Shown here in pieces: positions 22,291 to 34,169 of a stretch of DNA of 64,000 nt; the stretch's first letter is position 1; each line of letters opens with the position of its first letter. The stretch is from positions 186,001-250,000 of the forward strand of contig NZ_JAEKJB010000006.1 of the NCBI RefSeq assembly GCF_016785095.1, given 5' to 3'. Below the pieces are notes generated by a model. The model searched no databases. It saw only the letters and a program-made list of their open reading frames with translations, and was not told the DNA's origin. Origin of the DNA: Alloalcanivorax marinus (GTDB taxonomy: Bacteria; Pseudomonadota; Gammaproteobacteria; Pseudomonadales; Alcanivoracaceae). The position numbers and the translations under genes were made by a program.

Positions 22291-22944
22291 ATGAAGCATG
22301 CATCCTGGCAGGATTCGGATCACCACCGGGTGGAGGCGCTGCTCGCCGGGGTGCCGTTTTTCAACGAGGTGGCCCGCGACGATGCCGACCAGCGCGCGCG
22401 GCTGCTGGCGCGCACCGAGATCATCGAGGCGGGCCCTGGCGATACCGTGATCCGCGCCGGGGAGGTGCCGTCTTCCCTGTATTTTCTGCTGCGCGGTCAA
22501 TTGGTGGTGCTGGGCGACGAGGACTCGCCGACGGTGCTCTACTACGTGTCCCCGGGGGAGGTGTTCGGGACCCTGTCCATGCTGCTGGGCCGGACCCGGG
22601 GCGCCACCATCCGGGTGGCGGACGCCGCCCGTGAGGCGGTGCTGGCCAGGCTTGATTTCAAGGATTTCGACGACGATCGCGACACGCCGTACAGTCTGGC
22701 CACGCGGTTGGCGTTTTTCCACATGCTGGTGCATCAGATCCGCTGGGCGGTGGAGGTGCGGCGCATGCAGAGCCCGGACCAGGCCCTGGCGGCGGGCCTG
22801 CGCAAGGTGCCGGTGTTCAGCGGCCAGCGGGACAGCGAGGCGGAGCTGGTGTCGTTGCGCGAGCAGGCCCGGGCGCTGGCCGATCTGCTCTACCGGTGGA
22901 ATCACTGCCCGCCGGGCACCACTGGCAACGCCCAGCTCACCTGA
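22291..22944 (+). CDS. Cyclic nucleotide-binding domain protein (Crp-like sensor domain)
   Basis: A 217-residue protein whose residues about 10-125 match a CNBD beta-roll: VPFFNEVARDD, AGPGDTVIRAGEVPSSLYFLLRGQLVVL and the phosphate-cassette-like SPGEVFGTLSMLLGRTRGATIRV. There is no recognisable helix-turn-helix after it; the C-terminal part is helical (LATRLAFFHMLVHQIRWAVEV). It is therefore a stand-alone sensor or an atypical regulator rather than a Crp. ATG 22291 has GGAAG 5 bp upstream. It is divergent from lexA. Confidence 0.75.
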   Translation: MKHASWQDSDHHRVEALLAGVPFFNEVARDDADQRARLLARTEIIEAGPGDTVIRAGEVPSSLYFLLRGQLVVLGDEDSPTVLYYVSPGEVFGTLSMLLGRTRGATIRVADAAREAVLARLDFKDFDDDRDTPYSLATRLAFFHMLVHQIRWAVEVRRMQSPDQALAAGLRKVPVFSGQRDSEAELVSLREQARALADLLYRWNHCPPGTTGNAQLT

Positions 22945-22949
22945 CGGTG

Positions 22950-23007
22950 ATCGCGATTCGCTCCTACGGTGGGGCGGGGCTCCCGTAGGAGCGGCTTCAG
23001 CCGCGAT
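22950..23007. repeat. REPIN, left arm decayed
   Basis: The right REP at 22985-23007 is intact. The left arm at 22950-22967 keeps ATCGCGA and CGCTCCTAC but has lost the core TGAA segment. It lies between the convergent CNBD and universal-stress genes. Confidence 0.8.
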
Positions 23008-23038
23008 CACCCCGGGCCGTGCGGAGCGGGCCGCCGGT

Positions 23039-23488
23039 CTATTCCTTCTTCTTGCGATCCATCTTCACCGCCAGCACGTCGCAATGGGCGCCGGGCACCA
23101 GCCCCCGGGCGGTGGAGCCCAGCAGCAGTGCCAGGCCGCTGCGGGTGTGGCTGCCCACCACGATCAGGTCGGCGCCCAGGGTGTCCGCCTTGTCGACGAT
23201 GGTCTTCTCGATGGAGCCCAGCTCCACGTGCACCCGTTCCTTGGGCACCTGGTACTGGCGCGCGTACTTGCAGGCGGTTTCCTGGGCCTGTTTCACCAGG
23301 CCGCTCTGCAGATCGGTGACGTCCATGGGCACATCGGCGCCGTAGGCCAGGGCCAGCGGCTCGATCACATGGATCAGATGCAGTTCCCCCTCGGTGCCCT
23401 CGATGACGCCGGCGGCGCGGGCCAGCACCTCGGCGGATTCATCGCTGCAATCTATGGCCACCAGGACCTTGCGGTAGGGTGCGGTCAC
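23039..23488 (-). CDS. Universal stress protein (UspA family)
   Basis: A 149-residue single-domain Usp. YRKVLVAIDCSDES opens the alpha/beta fold and LIVVGSHTRSGLALLLGSTA is the ATP-binding G-2x-G-9x-G(S/T) motif, so it belongs to the ATP-binding subgroup. GTG 23488 was chosen because it is preceded by GGAGGAA at 5 bp; the longer frame upstream runs through the non-coding region before topA. The C terminus is a run of lysines (MDRKKKE). Usp proteins support survival under starvation and oxidative stress. Confidence 0.9.
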   Translation of the reverse strand: MTAPYRKVLVAIDCSDESAEVLARAAGVIEGTEGELHLIHVIEPLALAYGADVPMDVTDLQSGLVKQAQETACKYARQYQVPKERVHVELGSIEKTIVDKADTLGADLIVVGSHTRSGLALLLGSTARGLVPGAHCDVLAVKMDRKKKE

Positions 23489-23654
23489 GGTATTTCCTCC
23501 AGCGGCTCGTTGTAAGGGCCTCAGTATAACCGCCTCGCGGCGCCCCGCCAGCCCACCTCGTCGAAGCGCGCAAAGCCTTGTCGCACGGGGCTTTGGCCAC
23601 CGCCGGCCCGGGCCGTGGTGGGGTGTCGCCGCCGGCGCCGCGCCGCGTCGGCGC

Positions 23655-23816
23655 TTGACCGGACAATACCGGCGCTGTCTAAATAGGCGCCCGCCGGGGG
23701 TCGCAAACGTCCCCGGCGAACCTCCGACGGCGCCCCGGCGCACGGCGATCCCGGCGCGGCGGGCAGGCATCGGAGGTTTCTTTTGAGTATCCGTAGCATG
23801 ATCGGGTGAGCAACGA
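23655..23816 (+). promoter_or_regulatory. Candidate topA promoter and structured leader
   Basis: TTGACC (23655-23660) and CTAAAT (23679-23684) are 18 bp apart. The transcript would carry about 125 nt of leader with an 8-bp stem CGCCGGGG/CCCCGGCG (23692-23699 with 23711-23718), and CCTCCGA...TCGGAGG arms further down. The remaining part of the 328-bp gap (23489-23654) contains the Usp leader and shows no supported gene. Confidence 0.4.
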
Positions 23817-26552
23817 ATGGGTAAGTCCCTTGTAATCGTGGAGTCGCCGGCCAAGGCCAAGACCATCAACCGCTATCTGGGCGACGACTTCGTGGTCAAG
23901 TCCAGTGTCGGCCATGTGCGCGACCTGCCGGTGAGCGGCGGCGCCAAGAAGACCACGCCCAAGGAGCGTGCCAAGGAGGCCGCCTATACCCGGTCACTGC
24001 CCAAGGAAGAACGGGAAGCCTATAAAAAGAAGAAGGCCCAGGCCCAGCTGATCAATCGCATGGGAGTGGACCCGGACCACGACTGGGACGCCCACTATGA
24101 AATCCTGCCCGGCAAGGAAAAGGTCATCGACGAGCTCAAGCGTCTGGCCGCCAACGCCGACCGCATCTACCTCGCCACTGACTTGGACCGCGAAGGGGAG
24201 GCCATTGCCTGGCACCTGCGGGAAGTGATCGGCGGCGACGACCAGCGCTTCGACCGGGTGGTGTTCAACGAAATCACCAAGAAGGCCATTCAGGCCGCCT
24301 TCGAGGAACCCGGCAAGCTGGACATGAGCCGGGTGGAAGCCCAGCAGGCGCGCCGCTTCCTGGACCGGGTGGTGGGTTTCATGATCTCGCCGCTGCTGTG
24401 GGAAAAGATCGCCCGGGGCCTGTCCGCCGGCCGGGTGCAGTCCGTGGCCGTGGAGCTGGTGGTGGAGCGCGAGCGGGAAATCCGCGCCTTCGTGCCCGAG
24501 GAATTCTGGGAGCTGCACGCGGACACCCACAGCCAGGCGAAAGCCAGCGACGAGATCCGCCTGCAGGTGACCCGCCATAACGGCGAGAACTTCCGCCCCA
24601 ACAACGGCGACGACGCCGAGAAGCACCGCGCCGCCCTGAAGGCCGCCGGCCAGCTCACCATCACCCAGCGCGAGGAGCGGCCCACCCGTTCCAAACCGCC
24701 GGCGCCGTTCATCACCTCCACCCTGCAGCAGGCGGCCAGCACTCGCCTGGGCTTCGGGGTGAAGAAGACCATGATGATGGCCCAGCGCCTCTACGAGGCC
24801 GGTCACATCACCTACATGCGGACCGACTCCACCAACCTGAGCGCCGACGCCGTCAACGACTGCCGCGCCTGGATCGACGACAAGCTGGGCGGTAAATACC
24901 TGCCCGAGAAGCCGAACCGTTACTCCAGCCGCGATGGCGCCCAGGAGGCCCACGAGGCAATCCGCCCCTCGGACGTGAAACGCGAAGCCAGCGCCCTCAA
25001 GGACATGGAGCGCGATGCCCAGCGTCTCTACGAGCTGATCCGTCGCCAGTTCATCGCCTGCCAGATGCCGCCGGCGGAGTACCTGAGCACCACCATCACC
25101 GCCGAGGCGGATGGCTACGAGCTGAAGGCTCGCGGTCGCATCATGAAATTCGACGGCTGGACCCGCATCCAGCCCCAGGCCTCGCGCAAGGGCCAGGAAG
25201 ACACCGAGCTGCCCGATCTCAAGCAGGGCGACGTGCTCGCCGTGGACGACATCGACGCCACCCAGCACTTCACCAAGCCGCCGGCCCGCTACACCGAGGC
25301 GAGCCTGGTCAAGGAGCTGGAAAAACGCGGCATTGGCCGCCCGTCCACCTACGCGGCGATCATCTCCACCATCCAGGACCGGGGCTACGTGCGCCAGGAG
25401 AACCGGCGTTTCTATGCCGAGAAAATGGGCGACATCGTCACCGACCGGCTGGCGGAGAGCTTCCCGGACCTGATGGACTACAACTTCACCGCCCAGATGG
25501 AAGAAACCCTGGACCAGGTCGCCGAGGGCAAGCGCCACTGGCGCGACGTGCTCGACGAGTTCTACCGGGATTTCCTGGCCAAGCTGGAGGCCGCCCAGGG
25601 CGAGGGCAGTGGCAAGCAGGCCAAGGGTGGCATGCGTGCCAACCTGCCCACCGATACCGACATCGAGTGCCCCAAATGCGGCCGCCCGATGCAGATCCGT
25701 ACCGGTTCCACCGGCGTTTTCCTGGGGTGTTCCGGTTACAGCCTGCCGCCCAAGGAACGTTGCACGGCGACCCTCAACCTGCTGCCCGGCGAGGAAGCCG
25801 AGGCGGTCAACGCCGACGACGAAGAGGCGGAAACCAACGAGCTGCGCCGCAAAAAGCGCTGCCCCAAGTGTGGCACGGCGATGGAATCCTTCCTCATCGA
25901 CGAAAAGCGCAAGCTGCACGTCTGCGGCAACAACCCGGACTGCGATGGCTATGTGGTGGAGCAGGGCGAATTCCGCATCAAGGGCTATGACGGCCCGACC
26001 CTGGAGTGCGAGAAGTGCGGCAGCGAGATGCAGTTACGCACCGGCCGCTTCGGCAAGTTCTTCAAGTGCACCAACGACGATTGTGGCAACACCCGCAAGC
26101 TGCTCAAGAACGGCGAGCCGGCGCCGCCCCGCGCCGACCCGATCCCCATGCCGCACCTGCAATGCGAGAAGGTGGACGACCACTACCTGCTGCGCGACGG
26201 TGCCTCCGGCCTGTTCCTGGCCGCCAGCCAGTTTCCCAAGAACCGGGAAACCCGGGCGCCGCTGATCGAGGAGATCCAGACCGTCGCCGACAAGCTGGAC
26301 CCCAAGCACAAGTACCTGGCGGACGCCCCGGCGGAGGACTCCAAGGGCCGCAAGGCGGTACTGCGCTACAGCCGCAAGGCCAAGGAGCAGTATGTGATGA
26401 CCGAGGAAGACGGCAAGCCCACCGGCTGGTACGCCTTCTACCGCGACGGTCGCTGGGAACAGGAAGAGAAGAAAACCGCGCCCAAGAAAAAAGCCGCGGC
26501 CAAGAAGAAAAAGGCCCCGGCGAAGAAAAAAGCCGCCGCCAGGAAGAGCTGA
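23817..26552 (+). CDS. topA: DNA topoisomerase I
   Basis: Relaxes negative supercoils by a type IA mechanism. 911 residues. The Toprim domain begins [22 protein letters not shown], with [13 protein letters not shown] holding the acidic metal site. The active Tyr lies in [12 protein letters not shown]. Three C-terminal Cys4 zinc ribbons follow (CPKCGRPM..., CPKCGTAM...[15 protein letters not shown]...CTNDDC). The last 30 residues are a Lys/Ala-rich tail ([20 protein letters not shown]) like that of mycobacterial and some Pseudomonas topoisomerases, likely aiding DNA binding. The DUF6586 gene follows after 4 bp. Confidence 0.97.
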   Translation: MGKSLVIVESPAKAKTINRYLGDDFVVKSSVGHVRDLPVSGGAKKTTPKERAKEAAYTRSLPKEEREAYKKKKAQAQLINRMGVDPDHDWDAHYEILPGKEKVIDELKRLAANADRIYLATDLDREGEAIAWHLREVIGGDDQRFDRVVFNEITKKAIQAAFEEPGKLDMSRVEAQQARRFLDRVVGFMISPLLWEKIARGLSAGRVQSVAVELVVEREREIRAFVPEEFWELHADTHSQAKASDEIRLQVTRHNGENFRPNNGDDAEKHRAALKAAGQLTITQREERPTRSKPPAPFITSTLQQAASTRLGFGVKKTMMMAQRLYEAGHITYMRTDSTNLSADAVNDCRAWIDDKLGGKYLPEKPNRYSSRDGAQEAHEAIRPSDVKREASALKDMERDAQRLYELIRRQFIACQMPPAEYLSTTITAEADGYELKARGRIMKFDGWTRIQPQASRKGQEDTELPDLKQGDVLAVDDIDATQHFTKPPARYTEASLVKELEKRGIGRPSTYAAIISTIQDRGYVRQENRRFYAEKMGDIVTDRLAESFPDLMDYNFTAQMEETLDQVAEGKRHWRDVLDEFYRDFLAKLEAAQGEGSGKQAKGGMRANLPTDTDIECPKCGRPMQIRTGSTGVFLGCSGYSLPPKERCTATLNLLPGEEAEAVNADDEEAETNELRRKKRCPKCGTAMESFLIDEKRKLHVCGNNPDCDGYVVEQGEFRIKGYDGPTLECEKCGSEMQLRTGRFGKFFKCTNDDCGNTRKLLKNGEPAPPRADPIPMPHLQCEKVDDHYLLRDGASGLFLAASQFPKNRETRAPLIEEIQTVADKLDPKHKYLADAPAEDSKGRKAVLRYSRKAKEQYVMTEEDGKPTGWYAFYRDGRWEQEEKKTAPKKKAAAKKKKAPAKKKAAARKS

Positions 26553-26556
26553 CCCC

Positions 26557-27084
26557 ATGTCCCGAATGGTCCGAGAAAGCGAAATCAGCGGCCTTCGCGA
26601 GCGGCTGTTCTTTGCCCGCAGCCTGCTCAAGGCCCTGGATGCCGACCCGGACGGCGCCGCCGGCCCGCGCCTGGCGCTGCGCGGCGGTGCCGTCTTCCAC
26701 CTGTATTCGGTGCTGGTGGGCATCGCCCGCCAGGCGGCAAAAAGCTACCAGGTGCCCGGCTACGAGGACCTGATCAGCCTGGCGGCCCTGGAGCAGGCGT
26801 TCCGTGACGCTGGCATCCAGGCGCCGGAAATGAGCCTGCTCGCCCAGGCCCGCGCCAACCGTTCCGACCCGGTGTGTTGGCTGGATCAGGAAATGCGCGC
26901 CGCCGTCGGCGCCGCCGGCCTGGCCCGGCGTCCCACGCCGCCGGAGGAACGGGACGCCCTGGCGATCCGCGCCGAGGACCCGTACGCGCCCCTGGCCAGC
27001 GGCGACCGGCAACGCCTGGACGGGGCCGCCGCCCGGGTAGGGGAGCTGGTCGAACAATGCGCCGCCTACATGGAAGAGTGGTAG
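26557..27084 (+). CDS. DUF6586 family protein
   Basis: A 175-residue soluble, helix-rich protein of unknown function. It matches the small conserved protein found beside topA in Pseudomonas (PA3010 position), with features RERLFFARSLLKALD near the N terminus, the central FHLYSVLVGIARQAAKSYQVPG, and an acidic C-terminal helix. It has no signal peptide or recognisable catalytic motif. The 4-bp gap from topA suggests co-transcription, but a functional link is not known. Confidence 0.7.
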   Translation: MSRMVRESEISGLRERLFFARSLLKALDADPDGAAGPRLALRGGAVFHLYSVLVGIARQAAKSYQVPGYEDLISLAALEQAFRDAGIQAPEMSLLAQARANRSDPVCWLDQEMRAAVGAAGLARRPTPPEERDALAIRAEDPYAPLASGDRQRLDGAAARVGELVEQCAAYMEEW

Positions 27085-27090
27085 CAGGGC

Positions 27091-27106
27091 CCGCTTCAGT
27101 CGCGAT
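27091..27106. repeat. Solitary REP fragment
   Basis: CCGCTTCAGTCGCGAT matches the right end of the long REP type seen elsewhere in the window. It lies 6 bp after the DUF6586 stop; no partner is visible. Confidence 0.7.
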
Positions 27107-27130
27107 GCCAAGGCCCGTGATCACCCCCGC

Positions 27131-27161
27131 TTGACGCCCGTATCGGCCAAACGTATGTTTA
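27131..27161 (+). promoter_or_regulatory. psrA promoter with overlapping PsrA-like operator
   Basis: TTGACG (27131-27136) and TATGTT (27154-27159) are spaced 17 bp. The dyad CAAAC-GTAT-GTTTA (27148-27161) matches the published PsrA consensus form (G/C)AAAC-N2-4-GTTT(G/C) except at the last base and covers the -10 element. This arrangement fits autorepression relieved by long-chain fatty acyl ligands. Confidence 0.65.
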
Positions 27162-27189
27162 AAACGCTTGTCCACCAGCGCGAGGCCTC

Positions 27190-27810
27190 ATGTCCCAGTC
27201 CGATACCGTTGAGCGCATCCTGGATGCGGCGGAAATCCTGTTCGCCCAGAAAGGCTTCGCCGAGACCAGCCTGCGCGCCATCACCAGCAAGGCCCGGGTC
27301 AACCTGGCGGCGGTCAATTACCACTTCGGGTCCAAGGAAGCGCTGATCCAGGCGGTGTTCGAGCGCTACCTGACGCCGTTCTGCCTCGCCCTGGACGCCA
27401 AGCTGCAGGAGCTGGAGCAGGCCGGCGGTGTCGATCTGGAAAAGCTGTTCGGTCTGGCCTCCCGGCTGGCGCTGGGCTCCCACGGCGATGAAACACGCCG
27501 GGCGATCATCTTCTTCCGCCTCGCCGGCCAGGCCTACAGCCAGCCCCAGGACCATCTGCGCGCCTACCTGCGCGAGCACTACGGCGCCGTGTTCCGGCGC
27601 TTCCTGGCATTGCTGCACGCCGCCGTGCCAGAGGTGCCGTCCCTGGAGTTGTTCCTGCGCGTGCATTTCTGCCTGGGCGCGGTGATCTTCACCCTGTCGG
27701 GCATGGAGTCGCTGCAGACCATCAGCAAGAAGGACTTCAACACCGACATCACCGCCGCCCGCATCACCCAGCAATTGCTGCCGTTCGTAGTGGGCGGCAT
27801 TCGCGGCTGA
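27190..27810 (+). CDS. psrA: TetR family regulator PsrA
   Basis: In Pseudomonas, PsrA senses long-chain fatty acids and controls fatty-acid oxidation genes and rpoS. This 206-residue protein has an N-terminal TetR helix-turn-helix (ILDAAEILFAQKGFAETSLRAITSKARVNLAAVNYHFGSKEAL) and a ligand domain typical of PsrA. Neighbours lexA, topA and nagZ are as in Pseudomonas. The final codons Ile-Arg-Gly-TGA are formed by a REP element that starts at 27799, so the present C terminus may have been changed by REP insertion. Confidence 0.9.
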   Translation: MSQSDTVERILDAAEILFAQKGFAETSLRAITSKARVNLAAVNYHFGSKEALIQAVFERYLTPFCLALDAKLQELEQAGGVDLEKLFGLASRLALGSHGDETRRAIIFFRLAGQAYSQPQDHLRAYLREHYGAVFRRFLALLHAAVPEVPSLELFLRVHFCLGAVIFTLSGMESLQTISKKDFNTDITAARITQQLLPFVVGGIRG

Positions 27811-27837
27811 AGCGGTACGCCGCCCGGCCGCTCCTAC
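27799..27837. repeat. Solitary long-type REP overlapping the psrA stop
   Basis: It has the outer end ATTCGCGGCTGAAGCGG, the CGCCGCCCGG internal segment and the inner end CTCCTAC. The TGA at 27808-27810 in CGGCTGAAG is the psrA stop codon. Confidence 0.85.
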
Positions 27838-27904
27838 AAGGTCCTGCCCGACGTTCGGGGGTTTGCCGTTCCCGCGATGGCCGGGATTGCTGTATCGTTT
27901 CGTC

Positions 27905-28378
27905 ATGCTGATTACCGTATCCCTCTCCGACCAGACCCTGACGCTCCAGGACGGAGCCGAAAGACACCTGTTCCCGGTTTCCACCGCCGCCGCCGGCGCC
28001 GGCAACCGGTGCGGCAGCAACGCCACGCCACTGGGTCGCCACCTGGTGCGCGCGCGCTTTGGCGCCGGCCTGCCGGAGGGCGCCGTGTTCCAGGGCCGCC
28101 GCTTCCACGGCGAAATTCATGATCCGGCGCGGGCTGCCGAACACCCGGACCGGGATTGGATCCTGAGTCGCATTCTGTGGCTCGGCGGCCTGGAACCGGG
28201 CCTTAATCTGGGCGGCGACGTGGATAGTTTCCGGCGCTTTATTTATATTCACGGCACGCCGGACAGCGAGCCCATGGGCACGCCGGCGTCGCACGGTTGC
28301 ATCCGCATGCGCAACACGGATGTGATCGCACTCTTTGCCCGGGTGCCGGTGGCCACGCCGGTGACCCTCGTCGACTAA
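27905..28378 (+). CDS. L,D-transpeptidase (YkuD domain) family protein
   Basis: A 157-residue protein with the YkuD catalytic signature IYIHGTPD...GTPASHGCIRMRN (His and Cys of the HxxxxxxxxxxxSHGC(I/V)R motif). Such enzymes make 3-3 peptidoglycan cross-links or attach proteins to the wall. No export signal is visible from ATG 27905; the alternate start at 27863 adds only 14 residues and no signal. It may therefore be cytoplasmic or use an unrecognised route. It leads the tight operon with nagZ (12-bp gap), both acting on cell-wall metabolism. Confidence 0.82.
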   Translation: MLITVSLSDQTLTLQDGAERHLFPVSTAAAGAGNRCGSNATPLGRHLVRARFGAGLPEGAVFQGRRFHGEIHDPARAAEHPDRDWILSRILWLGGLEPGLNLGGDVDSFRRFIYIHGTPDSEPMGTPASHGCIRMRNTDVIALFARVPVATPVTLVD

Positions 28379-28389
28379 GACCACAGCCC

Positions 28390-29409
28390 ATGCCAACAGA
28401 CATCGAGACCCAGCCCTTGCTGATGCTGGACCTGGCCGGCCTTACCCCGGACCAGGAGGAACGGGAGCTGCTGCGCCACCCGGCGGTGGGCGGCCTGATC
28501 CTGTTCAGCCGCAACTACCAGGAGCCGGAACAGCTTCATCAACTGGTGCGCGCGGTGCGCGCCGAACGCCCGGAACTGCTCATCGCCGTGGACCAGGAGG
28601 GCGGCCGCGTGCAGCGTTTCCGCACCGAGTTCACCCGCCTGCCGCCCATGGCCACCCTGGGTCGCTACCACGATCGCGAGCCGCAAGGCGCCCTTCAGGC
28701 CGCCGATCTGCTGGGTGAATTGATGGCCGATGAGCTGCGCGCCTTCGACCTGGACATCAGCTTCGCGCCGGTGCTGGACCTGGACCACGGCAACTCCAGC
28801 GTGATTGGCGACCGCAGTTTCCACGCCGATCCGCGCCAGGTGGTGGCGTTGGCCGGCGCCTTCATCGACGGCATGACCCGCGCCGGCATGGCCGCCACCG
28901 GCAAGCACTTCCCCGGCCACGGCCACGTGGCCGCGGACTCCCACCTGGAATTGCCCGAGGACCCCCGTGACCGGGACGCCCTGGAAGCGGATCTGGCGCC
29001 GTTCCGAGCCCTGGCCGGGCGCCTGGAAGGCATCATGCCGGCCCATGTGCGCTATCCGGCGGTGGCGCCGGAGCCGGCGGGATTCTCCGCCCACTGGCTG
29101 GGCCGGGTGCTGCGTGGCGAATGCGGCTATCGCGGCGTGATCTTCTCCGACGATCTGGCCATGGCCGGTGCCGCCGTGGCCGGCGATTACCCGAGCCGCG
29201 CCGAGGCGGCCCTCGGCGCCGGCTGCGACATGGTGCTGGTGTGCAATGATCGGCCCGGCGCCGTGGCGGTGCTGGAATGGCTGGAAGGTCGCTGCTTCGA
29301 CACCCGCGTGCCCGCCGCCGGCCTGCGCGGTCGCGCCCGCGCGCCCATGGACCTGAGCCGCCGGCGCCAGGCCGGCGACGTCGCCGATTTACTGCTTAAG
29401 GACGCGTAA
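28390..29409 (+). CDS. nagZ: Beta-N-acetylhexosaminidase NagZ
   Basis: Cytoplasmic GH3 enzyme of peptidoglycan recycling that removes GlcNAc from anhydro-muropeptides, products that in many species induce AmpC. 339 residues. VDQEGGRVQRF is the nucleophile-side motif, and KHFPGHGHVAADSH supplies the His/Asp catalytic dyad loop. ATG 28390 fits the family start (MPTDIETQPLLMLDLAG). One-base overlap with the mscS start (TAATG). Confidence 0.95.
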   Translation: MPTDIETQPLLMLDLAGLTPDQEERELLRHPAVGGLILFSRNYQEPEQLHQLVRAVRAERPELLIAVDQEGGRVQRFRTEFTRLPPMATLGRYHDREPQGALQAADLLGELMADELRAFDLDISFAPVLDLDHGNSSVIGDRSFHADPRQVVALAGAFIDGMTRAGMAATGKHFPGHGHVAADSHLELPEDPRDRDALEADLAPFRALAGRLEGIMPAHVRYPAVAPEPAGFSAHWLGRVLRGECGYRGVIFSDDLAMAGAAVAGDYPSRAEAALGAGCDMVLVCNDRPGAVAVLEWLEGRCFDTRVPAAGLRGRARAPMDLSRRRQAGDVADLLLKDA

Positions 29410-30657
29410 TGGACTGGCAAGCCCTCACTGACTGGCGCCAACTGCTGATCTGGCCCGGCCCGGAAACCCAGACCGTGGTCTGGCTGGCCCAGGTGTTCGC
29501 CGTGGTGTTCTGCACCGTGGCCACCAATTTCATTCTGATGCGGGTGATCGACCTGCTCGATCACCTCAGCGACAAAACCGAAAATCTTTGGGACGACGCC
29601 CTGCTGGAGGCGGCCCGCGTGCCGGTGCGCCTGTTGCTGTGGGTGGTGGGGCTGTCGGTGGCCGCGGAGATGCTGCAATCGGTATCCGAGAGCGCCATCT
29701 TCGAATACGTCTCGGAAGTGCGCCGGGTGGCCTTCATCGCCATCATTGCCTACTTCCTGACCCGCCTGGTCACCAATATCGAGACCAACCTGGTCAACCC
29801 GAACCGGGTCAAGAAGCCCATGGACAAGACCACCGCCAACGCGGTGGGCAAGCTGCTGCGCATCTCGGTGATGATCACCGCCCTGCTGATCATCCTCCAG
29901 GCGCTGGGCTACAGCATCTCCGGCGTGCTCGCCTTCGGTGGCGTGGGCGGCATCGCGGTGGCCTACGCCGCCAAGGACCTGCTCGCCAACTTCTTCGGCG
30001 GCATGATGGTGTACCTGGACAAACCCTTCAAAGTGGGGGAGTGGGTGCGTTCCCCGGATCGTTCCATCGAGGGCACTGTGGAGCACATCGGCTGGCGGCT
30101 GACGCGCATCCGCACCTTTGATCAGCGTCCGCTGTATGTGCCCAACTCCCTGTTCACCACGGTGGTGCTGGAGAACCCGTCACGGATGCTCAACCGCCGC
30201 ATCAACGAGAAGATCGGCATCCGCTACGACGATTGGCGGGTGATGCCCGACATCGTCGCCGCCGTGCGCCAGATGCTGATCGACCATGAGGACATGGAAA
30301 CCGATCACCGCACCCTGATCGTCAACTTCGATCACTACGGTGACTCCTACATCGAGTTCTTTATCTACACCTTCACCAAGACCACCGACTGGGTGCGCTA
30401 CCACGAAATCAAGCAGGACGTGCTCATGCGCATCATGCACATCGTGGACGAGCACGGCGCGGAATTCGCGTTCCCCACGCGCACCCTGCACATGCACACC
30501 AGCGAGCCCGCCGGCGACGACGACCAGGCCCCGGCGGACGACCAGGGCGGCGGCCAAGCGCCGCCCGCGCGCGGCCAGCGTGCTTCGCACCGGGCGCCCC
30601 GCAACCGGCGGGACCACCGCCAGGGCTGGAAAGGCGAACAGGATCAGGAGACAGGCA

Positions 30658-30674
<17 letters not shown>
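29409..30674 (+). CDS. Mechanosensitive ion channel, MscS family
   Basis: A small-conductance channel protein of 421 residues. Hydrophobic segments occur at about 25-50, 65-90, 95-125 and in the pore helix region (ISGVLAFGGVGGIAVAYAAKDLLANFFGG), the conserved MscS TM3/beta junction. The cytoplasmic beta domain and an Arg/Gln-rich disordered tail follow. It protects against osmotic downshock. The last 17 bp overlap the hpt gene in another frame. Tightly packed in the nagZ operon. Confidence 0.92.
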
Positions 30675-33195
<2,521 letters not shown>

Positions 33196-33204
33196 CTCGC
33201 GGCG

Positions 33205-33238
33205 TATCGCGCGCGACTTCCGCCCGGTCGCTCCTGCT
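33205..33238. repeat. Degenerate REP
   Basis: ATCGCGCGCGACTTCC and CGCCCGGTCGCTCCTGC keep the ends of the long REP type but the core has changed. It lies 9 bp after the yhiN stop. Confidence 0.55.
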
Positions 33239-33329
33239 GCATCCTTCAACCGCCAATTGCGCACCACTACCGGGCACCGCCGCGTCGCCGCCGGTTAAAA
33301 TGGCCCACCACTCACAGTAGGACGTGAAC

Positions 33330-34145
33330 ATGCCGGACAACCCTCTGTTTGAATCGCTCAAACGCGCCGCCGATGACCCCGCCGCGCGCCCCGAATTCTA
33401 CCGCCGGTTGCTGACCGCCGAGATCTTCGTGATCGGCCACGGAGACGGTTCCAGCGAAGGGAGGGGCACGGTACCGGCCGGCGCCCACCTCTCCATCGAA
33501 CACTGGCAAAACGCCGAGGGCGAAGCGGTGATCCCGTTCTTCACCGATTTGGAAGCATTGCAGCGGGCCATCGATGAGGAAAAGAGCTACCTGGGTCTGC
33601 CGGCGCGCAGCCTGTTCGAAATGACCGCTGGCACCCGACTGGTGCTCAACCCTCGTTCCGATTACGGCAAGGAATTCCATCCCGAGGAAGTTCGTTCGCT
33701 GCTGGAGAACGGCAGCAATCATTCCCCGGAAACCCGTCGGACGGAAGCCGACACCGACGTACTGCTCGGCCAGCCCTCGGAATACCCCACCGCCATGGTG
33801 GAAGCGCTCCAGCGCCTGCTGACCGGCTACCCGGAAGTCGAAGCCGCCTATCTATGCCTGATGCAACAGGGTGGCGAATCGCCCCAGCAAAGTCTGGTGG
33901 TGGGCCTGCGCGGCGGCAACCTGGAGCGCGCCCGCCTCGCCGCCGGCTCGGTGATCGCCGACACCGCGCCGCAAGGGCGCGCCGTGGACCTGATCGAGAT
34001 CAGCAGTGACGCGCAGGAGGGCGGCCTGGCCGGTTACCTGCGTGACGAGACCACGCCGTTCCATGAACGACAACAGGCGGCTCGGACGCGGTCGGACGAC
34101 GCCCCGCGCCGGCCCTGGTGGCGCCGCCTGTTCGGCGGGGGATGA
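33330..34145 (+). CDS. sseB: SseB family protein
   Basis: A 271-residue protein with an N-terminal SseB domain (NPLFESLKRAADDPAARPEFYRRLL; PFFTDLEALQRAI) and a C-terminal SseB domain (AMVEALQRLLTGYPEVEAAYL; GRAVDLIEIS). E. coli SseB enhances serine sensitivity; the molecular role is not known. The tail is Arg/Trp-rich. ATG 33330 was preferred to GTG 33324 because GGA lies 7 bp upstream. It marks the left edge of the AT-richer catabolic island. Confidence 0.85.
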   Translation: MPDNPLFESLKRAADDPAARPEFYRRLLTAEIFVIGHGDGSSEGRGTVPAGAHLSIEHWQNAEGEAVIPFFTDLEALQRAIDEEKSYLGLPARSLFEMTAGTRLVLNPRSDYGKEFHPEEVRSLLENGSNHSPETRRTEADTDVLLGQPSEYPTAMVEALQRLLTGYPEVEAAYLCLMQQGGESPQQSLVVGLRGGNLERARLAAGSVIADTAPQGRAVDLIEISSDAQEGGLAGYLRDETTPFHERQQAARTRSDDAPRRPWWRRLFGGG

Positions 34146-34169
34146 TGGGGCCGGTGTCCCGCGTGGATG

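Noticed and set aside
23489..23869. Longer universal stress protein start
   Set aside because: The extension crosses the topA start and promoter; GTG 23488 has a strong ribosome site and gives the normal length.
23994..25919. Minus-strand frame opposite topA
   Set aside because: Shadow of the topoisomerase core.
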